Positions 46,901 through 58,786 of a stretch of 64,000 nt of DNA are shown here, in pieces. The number at the start of each line of letters is the position of its first letter. Within the stretch, counting starts at the first letter, position 1. Made by a program: the position numbers and the translations under genes. The stretch covers positions 620,001 to 684,000 of the forward strand of contig JARFXM010000008.1 in assembly GCA_029532625.1 (NCBI GenBank), read 5' to 3'. The notes beneath the pieces were generated by a model, which saw only the letters and a list, made by a program, of their open reading frames with translations, did not search any database and was not told the DNA's origin. The stretch is from Lomentospora prolificans (Eukaryota; Ascomycota; Sordariomycetes; Microascales; Microascaceae).

Positions 46901-49388
46901 TTCCTCGTCAAGACTACCGCCCTGTGGCGATCGTGCTTGTCGATAACCATCAAGCCAGTTAGGGTTTGACCGACATGTATCCGTTTGAGCTCGGAGCGGC
47001 ACTTGGCGAGTGATCTGTCGGACAGATGGCCGACAGCAAGAGTGGCTCGAAGGCCGCTGCCTTCCAGTTCAAGAATTACGTCTTCGGTTTTCTCCGTCAC
47101 CTTTCCGGATACGAGCTCGCCAAGCTTCAGGTTCTTTAGTGCAGTCTGTTTCTCAACGCCGAAAGATGAGGGGTCCTTGCAGGAGACGATTAACTTGTTC
47201 ATCTCCGGATCGACATCAATGACGTGGAGGGTAACCACCTGACCAGCACGGAAATGCTCCTCGGGATTGCGGATGAAAGCCTCGCTCATCTCCGAGCGCG
47301 GTAAGAAGCCTCTCAGTGATCCGTAAAACTGGACTGAGGCGCCGTTGGGGAGGACCTTCGTAATTGTGCCGGGTACCTGCATTCCGACTATCACATCGTC
47401 AAAAGACTTGATCACTGGTGCATCCGAATTGACTAGTGTCTTTTTCAGAGTCAGGCGCATTTGTCGCTCTAGCAAGTCCACGGAAAGCACGCGGGCCTTT
47501 ACCCTCATCCCTTCCCTGAACTTCTTCTCGGGGTGTTGCAATTGCACGTCAGAAAGGTGTCTCTCGGTGACGAAACCAGTAATACCGTCCGCTAATTTCA
47601 CAATGAGACCCTTGACGCCCTCGGGTCCGATGACGAGCGACTCGATAGTGCAGTTAACAATCTCTCCGACGGGGACGTCTTCGAGCCTAAGATATTGCTT
47701 CTCAAGGATGCTCTGCTCGAAGGACAATTGGAAGACACCATCCACCGGGTTATATCCTAACACTCGACCCTTGTGTTCGGTGTCGATTTTGTAAGGGCCG
47801 CTGTGCTCGAACAGGGCGTCAACCTTGCCATCCTTGACACGGGAGATATGGACGAAACCGCGATAATCCGGCAAGCCGATATCGACAAATAAGCCGATGT
47901 CGTTCTCTACCTTCTTGACAACACACTTCTCGACAATGGAAGAGATGGGTAGGGCGTCTAGTGGGTTCTTCGAGCCCTCTTCGGTTGAAAGGGTCTTCTG
48001 GGCTAGGTTGAGGACATGCGGTAATAGTGAGATGCCAAGCTTCGGGTTCTTGGCGGTTGCGAAGTTGCAGATAATCCTTGCTTTGATCTTGGTTCCGATT
48101 TTGCAGGCGGTATCGAGATCAACTGCGTCTGTGACGACGCCGGAGTGGAGCAGATCCGCAGTCACGTCAAGGTGTCCTAGGACTTTGCCAATCACGCCTC
48201 CCCAAGTTGTGTCAGTAATCAGGACCTCGGCGACGGTGCCAGGAAGGAAGGTGTTGATGGTTGTGGCGTCGTACGGCAGAGCCTTCAGCGAACCCAGCTT
48301 TTCGGCGACGGTGGTTAGTTGAACCACCCGCTTGTTTGGACTCCTGCCAGTGACAAGGCACAAAAAGACGTTGCCGGGCTGAAGACGGCGTTCACCGATG
48401 CTCTCATCAATCTCCTTCTTAGGTAGGAAACCACGAATATCGGACCCCTCAAGGCCGATATCCATGACACAACCGTGATCTTCAACGCTGATGATGGAGG
48501 CCATGAGCGAGGCGCTTGTGACAATATCGTCAGTCGTAAGCTCAGGGTTCGTGTCGGAGGGGCGAAGTGACAGGTCTATTCGCTTCTTGGCTTTGCTCTT
48601 GCCCTTCTTCTCTGAAGAGGATTCGTCCATAGTGGAGATTACGGAAGCTCTAACGTATTGGCCGACGTGGAAAAGAGAAGAGAGATCGATGTCCTGGGTC
48701 GCGGCCGGATCATCGTTTTCTTCGTCCGAGGTAGCTTCCTGTTCTTGAAGGCGTGTAGTAAGAGTATCTGAAATAGCGGTGATGGAAACAGTGCCTGTAA
48801 GATTGTTTGGAAGCGCCACGAGTAGATGAAGCGGGTTGATGGCAGTGATTTGCCCGAGTACGAGGGATCCTTTTATGAGTTTCTATGTGAACGAAGTATG
48901 TCAGTACAGACTAAGCCTCGGTATAAGTGCTAGGAGGTGAAGTGGCTCACCTTGAAGCTCAAGCTCTCCACCTTAACGGCGTCCGGGTCATATTTATCGT
49001 CGGTGGACTTCTTTTCCTTCTTCCTAGAGGCCCTGTCCTTCTTCTTCGTCTTGGGCTTTGAAGAAGCGTCCACGAGCTCGTCGTCTTCCTGAAGAGCATC
49101 TTGCCTGGCCTGTATTTGGATCTTCTTCTGCTCTAGAGGAGTAAGAAGACTACCTCCGCCTCGGGGGAACAGTGGCTCTTCATCTCTGAGAGTGGTCAAG
49201 ATTGAGGACTTGGCCGGTTGAGTGTTGGACGACGCCGATCCTGTTGTGGGGGTTGGCGGTTTCGTTCCGGTCAATTTGATAGACTTGAAAGTCTTCTTTT
49301 CGGGGGTATCAACCTTCTTTCTCTTGGCCGGGTTTTCTTTCGAACTCTTAGTCGCACCTGGGCCACTCTTCCTCTTTATGGCGCTCAT
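43918..49388 (-). CDS. rrp5: rRNA biogenesis protein Rrp5
   Basis: Three exons (48951-49388, 44542-48882, 43918-44478) give about 1,779 residues, the family's usual length. Rrp5 is a nucleolar factor needed for both 18S and 5.8S/25S pre-rRNA processing. A basic Lys-rich N terminus leads into a long array of S1 RNA-binding repeats, readable from recurring G-x-V and G-[FL]-[VL]-P/H-[IRS] motifs such as DIGLFVDIGLPDYRGFVHISRV, GASVQFYGSLRGFLPRSEM and SYGVFIELDHSANVRGLCHRSEM. A highly acidic D/E block follows, then HAT/TPR-like helical repeats at the C terminus (SSELWIAYMALQMQVSELAKAREIAERAL and similar). The gap at 44479-44541 is a 63-nt intron that is in frame and stop-free; removing it restores GKHK|EAEELFNAMAKKFG. 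The start is divergent from the YML020W-like gene. Confidence 0.95.
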
Positions 49389-49868
49389 TGTGGTGTGTGA
49401 AGAGCCGGAATTGACAGTCGGTCTTCCAATGGGTGCTGGTGTCTCATGGACAGAAGCTCAGAATTTTTTTTTTTTACTCTTCCTCTCAATTGTTGCAGCT
49501 GGAAGTGGATCCCACCCCACCAAAATGTCGATAAGATAACGAAATTAGCCGATAATCAGCCTTGGATCGAGTCCCAGACGAATGCGCCGCCAACACCTGC
49601 ACCTGGTACCAAGGTACAGTTGATGTGGGTCAAGTCAGATATGCCAGCCGCTGGCATTGCATATTGTCATAGGCGTGCAAGCGTGGAGGGGTCCAGAGAC
49701 GTAGCACATGGCAAAGCCAGTTAGAAGCCTGTGACGACACCACACCCAAGGCAGCCGGAATAACACGGACGGCGCATGTGGTTAGGCACTCCCTCTGGTA
49801 TTCAACAAAACTCGCCTTGATTTATGGTCGGTCCTAGCTGACTCCTGACTTTTCCCTAGCCTGTCAAG
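49389..49868. promoter_or_regulatory. Divergent promoter region, rrp5 / YML020W-like gene
   Basis: A 480-bp spacer between divergent start codons. It has a T tract at 49465-49476 and otherwise ordinary composition. No separate gene is seen. Confidence 0.45.
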
Positions 49869-52846
49869 ATGATGCGCCGGAAGCGGCTCAGGCCAAATCC
49901 GTCCGATGCATCTTCTGCTGGTTCATCCAGTTCGAAATCGCAACCGAATGCCGATGCTCAACAACCCTCAACCTCGGAGCGTTCCAACCCACCACACCAC
50001 GACATGCCTCCCCAGCCTCCGAAGCAGAGCTCCACCGGACAAGAAGTCCAGAGGGCGATTCCCAACTTGAATAAGCAGGTTGGTTATTTCTCGTGCTTGA
50101 AGCGCGTTGCCTTGGTACTGACGCGGAAACTAGGTTCACAAAACCCGCAGTTGGTACGGATCTTGGCCGCGAGTACCTAAGTCTGCCCCTTCAACCCAGG
50201 TTGCGAAAGAAAATATCTTTGGCGGGACGACGAAACCCGAAAGCACGTCCGATTTGACGCGATTTGACCCGCGACAGACCCCGAGTTCAACCCTCTCTCG
50301 ATCTCCATCAACCACATCACTAGCCCCCTCACAACGAACGATAGCAAAGCCCCAAGAAGTGCCCGAAATCACCCACAAGGACTCGGCGCAGAAAAGTGCT
50401 CATGGCGGAAGCGATAGTAAAATGGACGTTGAGCACGCTGCTCACTCGAACGATTCCACCGTGGTCGCCGATGCACCACTAACAGAAGAGCAGAATCGGA
50501 CGGCGACCTCCGAGTTAAAACTAGAGTCCTCGACTCCTCAACGGCCATCCACATCATCCGGCTGGCTGACCTGGTTTGGTGGCAACTCAATATCTGCCCC
50601 CGAAGCGCAATCGCAAGAAGCAACGGAGACCCGGACTGCAGATGCCTCTGATGAAGGGACTAAGGAGGAGGCTCAAAGCAATCCGAAAGTGCCTCTAGAT
50701 ACAGTGTCAATGGACAACTCAGACCAAAATGGAGCGGAAATGGAGCAGACGGAGCAGTCCGCCACCCTAGCGGAAACTGTACCCAACCAGCAGGCTTCCT
50801 CTAGCTACTGGTTTGGATTTTGGTCCTCCACGACAACTATATGGACGGGATCTACCCCCGAGGTTGTACCCATGCAAGCGCCGCTTGCTGAGGAACCTGC
50901 AGCGCCACCACCAGAAGATGTTGTAATGGCTGATGCCGCGCCTCCCGACCCTGAGTCCAACGAAGCTCCTCAGAAGTCTCACCCGGAACCAGTTAAGACT
51001 CCGTCCGAAGGCTCAACATGGGCTTTTTGGTCCCGAGACAGCCGCTCCAAAGCCCGTGGAACGTCCAATCAATCGACTGAGGCAGGGGAGCTTGCTATTA
51101 TTGGCGATGGTTCTGAATCGCATCCCCAGCCGGCGAGCAGTTCTGAGGTGAGTCAGGCCAAGGCGCCAGAGGCCGCTGAATCCAAGCAAAAGCCGGCGTC
51201 ACCAGTAACGCCGCGGGCGAAAAATAAGAGGAACCGACCGCAATCCATGGATATAGATGAACTGCCAGTCACTCCAGCAAAACCTGAGACGAAGAATACG
51301 AAGATGGGCAAGGTTGGTAAGCATGATTCCGTAGTAGGAGACAATACTACACCGGCAGCAACGCCTGTTAAGACTCCGGTGCAAGTGAAAGAATCTTCTA
51401 CCGCGTCACTACCACCGAATTTACTTCTCCCATCATTCCGGAGTACATATCGTATGAAAAATAATGCCTCAATAATGCGACAGCTAGCCGATTTTCTCCT
51501 TCGAACCAGGCAACCGCCTGCGAATCATGTCTATCGAGTCAAAGAGCCCCCCAAAATAAAAAGAGCGATCTCAATAGGCGTCCATGGCCTCTTCCCAGCG
51601 GCGTACCTCAAGCCTATCATTGGACAACCTACTGGAACTTCCATTCGGTTTGCGAACCTAGGAGCGGAAGCTATTCGGCGATGGACTGAGGCCAATGGGC
51701 AGTCGGATTGTGTTATCGAGAAGGTGGCGCTTGAGGGTGAAGGCAAGATTGCTGACCGCGTAAACAATCTCTGGACGCTCCTATTGAACTGGATAGAGCA
51801 GCTGCGGGACGCTGATTTGGTTATAATTGCGTGTCATTCCCAGGGAGTTCCTGTTAGCATTATCTTGCTCGCAAAACTGATAGATCTCGGCATCATCCCG
51901 AATGCCAAGATTGGTGTCTGCGCAATGGGTATGCTTTCTCCTTGTGCTTTTATCAATAGCTACATACTAACGAGTTTCCAGCGGGCGTTACGTTGGGACC
52001 ATTTCCCGACTACAAATCAAGTATGGGGCTGCTGATGGGCGCAGCAGCTGAGCTGTGGGAGCTTGCGAACCCTGCAAGTGAGATATCTAAGCGATACGAA
52101 GCCGCCTTGAAAGAAGTTTTGGAACATGGAGCCCGTATTACTTTTGTCGGAAGTATCGACGACCAGTTAGTCCCGATGGAGGTACGTGGCATACTAACGC
52201 GGCCTTTGAAGACTTCTAACACACTCTGTTCAGTCTGCCGTGTGCTCGCCTGCCGATCATCCTTACATTTACCGTGCAGTCTTTATCGATGGTCGTATAC
52301 ACGCACCCGACTTGTCAGTAACCCTCCTCTGTTTCTCGTTCGTTGCAAGCTGGAAGCGCTAACACGGCCCCCAGCATCGCCCATCTTGTCGGCTTTGCGT
52401 TAAAGTTAAGGAATCTTGGCGTCTCAGACCATGGTCTCATTCGTGAACTGTCCATCCCACTTGCGGGAAGCTTATATGGCGGTGAAGGTCATTCGCGACT
52501 CTATTACGACGACCAAGTCTATGAGTATGGCACCTAATTTCCTCGTTTTTTAGCATAGCGCCTGCTAACGTGAACATGTCCTAGCCTTGCCGTCTCTCAC
52601 GCCCTAGAAACAACTGACGTCCCAACGAAAGCGACCTGCCGCATCCACAAGCACGGCGTACTTACCTCCCCCAACCCCTACCTCCTCCCCTGGGTCATGC
52701 GCGGCCTTCTTGAAGAGGACTTTGTCAAGACAGAACTCTCGTCAGAGACTGACGAATTACTCAAGCAATTCGACGACTGGAAGCCAACCACGAAGGCTCT
52801 AAAGGACGTCAAGTACAGGCTAGAAGCCGTTAGGTCCAAGTTATGA
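49869..52846 (+). CDS. YML020W-like protein with alpha/beta-hydrolase domain
   Basis: Six exons (49869-50078, 50134-51928, 51982-52181, 52234-52313, 52375-52524, 52585-52846) give about 898 residues. The first 420 are disordered, rich in S, P, T and E, with recurring aromatic patches (WLTWFGG, YWFGFW, WAFWS). The C-terminal part is an alpha/beta hydrolase: IGVHGLFPAAYL at the oxyanion strand, then CHSQG with the nucleophile serine near S639 (a GxSxG variant with Cys first), GSIDDQLVPMES at the usual Asp position, and FIDGRIHAPDFIAHLVGFAL carrying a His. The layout resembles the uncharacterised yeast protein YML020W; that link is from memory. Lipase or esterase activity is possible. Small exons 3-6 all join in phase. 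Confidence 0.82.
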
Positions 52847-53449
52847 GCGAGTACCGGCTACCTACCCAGGGATTCCGTGTTGCAATATCTAACAAACACG
52901 ACTTACTTCTCATCTGTTTTTAGTTTATTCTGGGTTATTCTGAGGGTAGAATATGGGCGAGATACGTGAAATCTACGGTCTTTTTCTGAGAGGGGTTTGG
53001 AATCATATAGCGAACGGGTGTCTGCGGCGTTTTTATTGTACATTAGAGCGCGCTTTTTGGTCTTCCGACCATGGACGTTAAACGAGTTGCCTTGCACTCT
53101 AGGCCGAGCGGTTTCTCATCTTGAAATACTAGAGATTAAACTAGAACAACAGTTGTAATCCTTGATTCTTTATAGAGTGATGTGTCTATCCCGTTCCATA
53201 TTCGCATACCTATTCCTTCCTGGTATACGCAACTTTTTTCTGTCGGCCTCTCATTTGGATGATACATTATACAAAAAAAATAAAAAAAAAAAAAAAGGGA
53301 CCGTCCCAGTGAAGGCAGATATTATACAAAGGGCACACAAGCCCTCCAGCATTCGAGACCATAGCTCAAACCCCTGCGATTGTACAGCCCCCTCCCTCTG
53401 GGGACACAATAAAGTCTACAGCATTCGACACCACCTCATTTACAGAAGT
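52847..53449. other. Convergent intergenic region
   Basis: This lies between the stops of the YML020W-like gene (+) and MPP alpha (-). It is AT-rich with a near-continuous A run at 53273-53296. No gene is supported. Confidence 0.45.
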
Positions 53450-55259
53450 TCACCTCCTTCCAAGGCCCCAACCGTAGATGATCTCCTGAATCTGCTTCCA
53501 GCTGGCGAGGCCTACAGGCTGTGCCTCCTGCAACACAACGGTCGGCGCCCCGGAGCCGTTGCCCTCGACCAAGCCGCCAAACACTTTCCTGGCCACCCTT
53601 CTGAGGTCCTGGACGGTCAACTTCTCGATGCGCTCGCACATATCGGCAACGGGGATCTTGCGACCGTGAATCTGGACCTGCCTGCCGAGGTCCTCCAGCT
53701 CGACCATCCTGCTCTCAAGGTTCATGAGCAGGCTCGAGCGGAGCTGGTGCTTTGCACGGGACACCTCGACTTCGTTGAGTGCGGAGAAGCCCGAGTCCAG
53801 GGTGAGAGAGCGGAGCTCGCGGCACATGACGTCAAGCATGGAGGCGGTGCGGCCAGGGATGCAGGAGGCGGAAATACCGAAGAGGCCGGAGTCGGTGTAG
53901 GTGTGGTTGAAGGCGATGCAGGATTCAACCCAGGCGTGCTGGTTGAGGACGTTAGTATAGAGGCGGGAGTACATGCCCTTGCCGGGGCCGCCAGCCGAGA
54001 AGGAACCACCGCCGCCTAGGAGGAACTGCAGAGTGGCGAGGGCGTAGATGTCATCAGAGACAATGGGAAGGCCCTCGAAAGCAAGGTGGATATGGGAGAA
54101 GTTAGGGAGGGCGGGGTTAGGAGAAGGGGGAGCGGGGGGGAGGGCGAGGAAGCCGCCGGTGTATTGAGCAGGGCGGAAAATGTCTGTAGAGGAAGTGGTG
54201 TTGAGGAGCGAGGCCATAGTAGGCGCCGAAGTGGAGAGGTTCTTGAAAAACGGAACTTTGGAGAGGAGACTGGAGGGGGACTTCATGGCAGCCATGGCAG
54301 CGCCAGAAACTTGGGACGAACCGCTGGACGACAGAGATGAGGAGGATGAGGAACTATCTGAGGAGCTCATCGAGTTGAGTGACGTCTCAGATCCTGTCCG
54401 CGACAGAGCAGCGTCTTGTAGCGAGGACTTCATATCGCCAAAGAACCGCTGGGCGAGCTGAACAGCCTGCGTATGCTCCACTCCCGCAAATGCAACGACC
54501 ATCCTTTCCGGCCTATAAAACAGCTCTCTATACTTCTGCACCGTCGCAGCGTCAATCTTGTCGAGCCTCTCCTTGGGACATAGTAACGGGTTACCCAAAG
54601 TGTTATCTTTGAATGCCGCCGTGTGCACTAATTCAGGGAGAATCATTTCGGGCTTCGCCCAGATCTCGTGCAACTCATATGCAGCGGTATCCAGTTGGGC
54701 CTCCACCTCCTCTTCGGTTATCTTGGGGTTACGGATCGTCTCGGCAAGGACAGCGAGGGCGGAAGGGACAGCAGAGTTGAATGTGGCGGCCTGGTACATC
54801 ATAGCCTCGCGGCTCGACGCGCATTGGATATTTCCGCCAAGCATCTCGATTTGTTCGAGGACTTCGTCGGCGCTGTGCTGAGAGGTCGACTTGAACGCCA
54901 GTCGATCCATGATATGGCTCACGCCTCGCAGGGACTCGTCTTCGAACCGCGAACCAGCGTCGATGTAGATGCCAACGCCGGAGAAAGAACCAGGAAGGGC
55001 TTCCGAAGCCACGCGGAGCCCATTAGGAAGTCGGGTAATGGAATCTAGTTCCGTGGGTTCCTGAAGCGGCTTATTAACATTGCAGACCCAGGAAGGACGA
55101 GAAAGCAAAGGATTCAATTCGACATACCCGCTCACCACCGACAACCGTCGCAAGAGACCTCGTCGCATTGGCAAATGGTACAGCACCGGGTTGTGCTGTC
55201 TTTGTCAAAAATTTCGCGGCCGCCCGCTTCGGGGCACCGGAAATTAGTGATCGTAACAT
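53450..55259 (-). CDS. mas2: Mitochondrial processing peptidase alpha subunit
   Basis: Two exons (55128-55259, 53450-55060) give about 580 residues. The start MLRSLISGAPKRAAAKFL is a mitochondrial presequence (R/K/A/S-rich, no acids). The mature part begins TELDSITRLPNGLRVASEALPGSFSGVGIYIDAGSRFE. In place of the beta subunit's HxxEH zinc motif it has SHIMDRLAFKST, as expected for the non-catalytic alpha subunit. The glycine-rich substrate loop (LLGGGGSFSAGGPGKGMYSRLY) that defines alpha is intact. The enzyme removes presequences in the matrix. A Ser-rich insert of about 50 residues after FFGDMKSS (LNSMSSSDSSSSSS) interrupts the domain linker. Splicing with the GTATGT donor at 55127 gives ATVVGGER|EPTELDS. 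Confidence 0.95.
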
Positions 55260-56893
55260 ATCCAAAGGGAAAAATCTCGTATCCCTCTTGTCGATTAAGG
55301 GCTTCGTCAACAATGAAAATTTTGACGTATTCCCGCGGTCGAAGCGACTCGTCACGCAGCGATAGTTGGATGCGCGATGTAAAAAATGGTACAGCCACAA
55401 CTTTGCTTCAAGGGGCAAGTATCATGGTTCAGCCAGCGATAAGATAACGGAGGTTTCGGTAAAACCTCTATCAGGGAGTTCGATCACATTAGAAACCTGC
55501 TCGTACAGTGCAACCTAAGATTTTTGGCGGCGGCTTCCGATGGGCAGGTACACCCAACCAACCTGGAAAGGACTACACAGGGAGAGCGGTGATCCCGCCA
55601 CCGCCACTTGAAGATCCGTAAGCAATATGGTACTTGGGAGAAATTCAATTGCTAACCCGAGCATTGGAAAGGCACTGATTTCGAGCTGTAAAAACGCTGT
55701 TTATGCTTGTTTTTACTAACTCGGCGTCTAGCGTCGGTGTGCCTCTGAGTTGGAGTCTAAGGTCGGCGAGAGCCTAGGAAGTCACTGACATCTACGTCAT
55801 GGGTCCATGGGGATTCGGCAGTATCCTGCATTAATCCCTTCTGCTCTGCCCTGCGCAGTTCACCTCGGTCACCAAGCTTGATCATTTCCTTTGTAGATCT
55901 CCATTCAGCGCCAGGCGAGGCGCGGCAGGGCTAACCCCAAATCACACAGCGGCGTTGGCTGTGCTTCCTCCTTCTCCCCTCACAAGGAGGGGAGTCGTCC
56001 CAAGTACTGAGACACGGTCGATACAGCATCCACTTGCTGCATTTTACGACAACATATACTCTCCAACAGTATGATGGCGGTAGGGATACGAATATGTGTG
56101 TGGGTTCTCGTATTAGCAACTGCAAATCATGCCGAATAGGTTCGGTACTAAATATGCAGCCTTTCTGACGACAAGTTAAAAAACAAACATAAAACAAGCA
56201 CAACGCCAGTGATGCATAAATATGGGTGACTGAAATAAGAACGCGAATGGGCCGTCGAGGGAAATGACGGTCATGAAGGAGTCCCCAACAGCAAAATGCA
56301 GCAACAAAGTCTCAAAGACAGAGGGGATAAGATACAAGAGTGTGCCTCCCAACATTCCAGGTAATCCCGGATTACCCCGAGCGCAAAAGACGGCAGAAGC
56401 TCGTCAAGCCTCTCGTCGGGTGCCTGAAAATCCAGATTCACGTCCTCTCCCAAACTCCGGGTGCCGAACTCCATATATATGTAAGTGCCTGTGGTCGGGT
56501 GGACTTCTAGCTATCTCTCCGCCCAATGGGTATTTGAAAAGACTCAAATGACTGCGTGTGTTCCATCAGAACGTCGCCAGAAAAGATTATCTAGGGTGCT
56601 TTGAATTTGAACATCGCACCTGCGAGAAAAAAAGATGTAGTATAGGTATATCTGGGAGCCATCTAGGGCACTTGCGAGTATCACGCAAGCGGAATGGCCA
56701 CTTCCCAATATGCTCCGCAACGCAAGATTGAGTAGGAATTTCTCGCTTTGTTCCCAGCCATGCCAACGAGAAACACCCATCTGTTGGCTGGAATAAGGAC
56801 AGCGGCTCTGTGAAGTCGTCTTCAAGAGATAGTGTCCCACTCATCATCTAAGGGACAACTCGACGAGCGGCGAGTCTGTGTTAGGCGTCCATG
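55260..56893. other. Intergenic: MPP alpha promoter and FHA-RING gene 3' side
   Basis: About 1.6 kb with short chance frames only. No RNA gene, repeat or conserved coding frame is recognised. Confidence 0.45.
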
Positions 56894-58786
56894 CTAGGAA
56901 CGACCCGCCGTTTCCATCGCGGCTGAATCAATGCTTCGCATCTCACCAAGCGAGACATCGGGTCCGGAGAGGCCAGGTGCAAGCGAGACCACTCCCGCGC
57001 TACCATCAAATACCCAGGGACCAGCATTATTTCTAGGAGTGATCGGTCCCTCGTTACCGTTGGTTAGAACATCAAGAGGACCTGGGGATGAGTTGCAGCC
57101 TTGATTCCGAAGGAGAGGCGGGATAGGAACCGGATCAGATGCAGGCTGCGGTCTATCGGACAGAGTGGACCGCGGGGGAGTGGCCACATCAACCTGCATC
57201 GTCACATCGGCCACATCGGGACCACTGGTGTCCGAGACCTGCTGGTGCGAATCAACCGAAGTGGCATCCGCGCCAGCACCAGAGGGCTCGTTGTTGGATT
57301 CGTCGTTTGCGGATTCTTCGCCGGTAAGCTGCTGCCATTCTTCACACGGCTCATCCACTTCCGCCTCAAGATCGGCCGCAGCACGACAGTTTGGACACAC
57401 AAAAATGGGATATTGTGGCGATGTCAGCAACGAGCGAATACACTTGTAATGCCAGGTATGGGAGCACGGCGCAACGAATAAGCTTTGGCAGGGCTATACG
57501 AGATATTAGTTCGATAGTCAGATTAAGGAGCAGACAGGAAGGGCTCGTACCGCAATAGAGTTCAGACAGATCGAACAGTCCTGGGATGAACTGTTACTTG
57601 ATCCGTTGGAGACCAGATTCCGGAGGCGCTTGTGCGTCGACATGCTAAGAGGTCAAAGTTAGCCATGGAAGTCTCGAATGAAGGGCCGAGGGGGAAATAG
57701 TGAGGATACTTGGGTACGACCATACTTGAATGTGTTGAGCTTGTTCTGCCAACCTCTATTGAGTTCCAGTCGCATCTTGACGCATCGGAAAATCATCTCC
57801 TCTCCTCCCTTGAAGTCGATACCGAGCTGAATAATGTCACCATCGTTGACAGCATAAGGCCTCGACTCGGTTCCAGGAGGGCTCAAGCGAATGTGATTCA
57901 GAAAGGTGCCAGACGAGCTCTTAACATCTTTGATGTACCACTTTCCGTTTTCGAACCAGAACTCGCAGTGGCGGCGACTGACGACCTTGCTCTTAAATCC
58001 TACAGGTGCAGCAGACGGCGTATTCGCGGGGACTAGGGGTTGAGCATCGCGCTCCGAGTACCTTCCAACCTTGATCACTTCGGTTCCTGTAGGCAAGGTC
58101 CTCGACACCGGCTGGAAGCTCAAAGAGGGTCGTGCTGCTCTGGCGTCGTAATAAGCCGAGAAGCGAATCGAGGGAAGGGTTTCGGGAGGGGTCCCTGTTC
58201 CAGGTTCACGAGATCGAGGCATGGTAGCGTCTTGTGGGGAAGGCGCGGTGTTGGCGTTGTGAGTATTTGAGATTGCACCGTTGGCAGAGACGGGACTAAT
58301 GGCATCCGCGACACGTGGTGCGTTGACCAACTGAGATTCGGAGTGGGAAGGAAGAACCGAATTCGGGACAGTGGTGATATTTTCGATGGCGGTACTATTC
58401 TCAAGGGCGGTGGGCGACGTGGAAGTTGGAGACGATTCTAGAAGGGCGTTATTAGAATTCGCTGGATCAGTAGGCTGCTGGTCAAAATTCGCTATGACAG
58501 TTGGCGCTGTAGGGGTGGCAGATGCGGAGGTTGGGCTAGTGGGCGAGGTGGACTGGGAGGAGCGGGAAAGGGCTGAGATTGAGAGCGGGCGGGATGATCT
58601 TGGTGAGGTTGTTGTAGGTGAGGATGCGGAGGAATTTTGATCGCGTGATAAAAGGTGACTGTGTGTGTAATTTCTTAGGTAGCTGAGCCCCCGAAGGCGG
58701 CTACTCCTGGACGATACTGAGGCATGAGACGAGACCACAGGGGAGGGCGAAGATGTTGCCTGAGAGGGAAGTGGTTGGGTGAACAT
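56894..58786 (-). CDS. dma1: Dma1/Chfr-type FHA-RING ubiquitin ligase
   Basis: Three exons (57726-58786, 57551-57644, 56894-57493) give about 584 residues from the ATG at 58786. The first 200 residues are S/T/P/N-rich. The FHA domain (about 236-338) has VIKVGRY, VVSRRHCEFWF and SSGTFLNHIRLS, the R/S/N residues that read phospho-threonine. After the linker (GWQNKLNTFK|NMSTHKRLRN) comes a RING-H2: C377-SIC380, C395-S-H397, H400, C403 and C418-PNC421. Intron 2 sits inside the RING, between IA and PCQSLFVAPCSHTW. Fungal Dma proteins restrain septation and mitotic exit and control septin and spindle position through ubiquitination. The tail is acidic, then P/G-rich and disordered. Confidence 0.94.
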
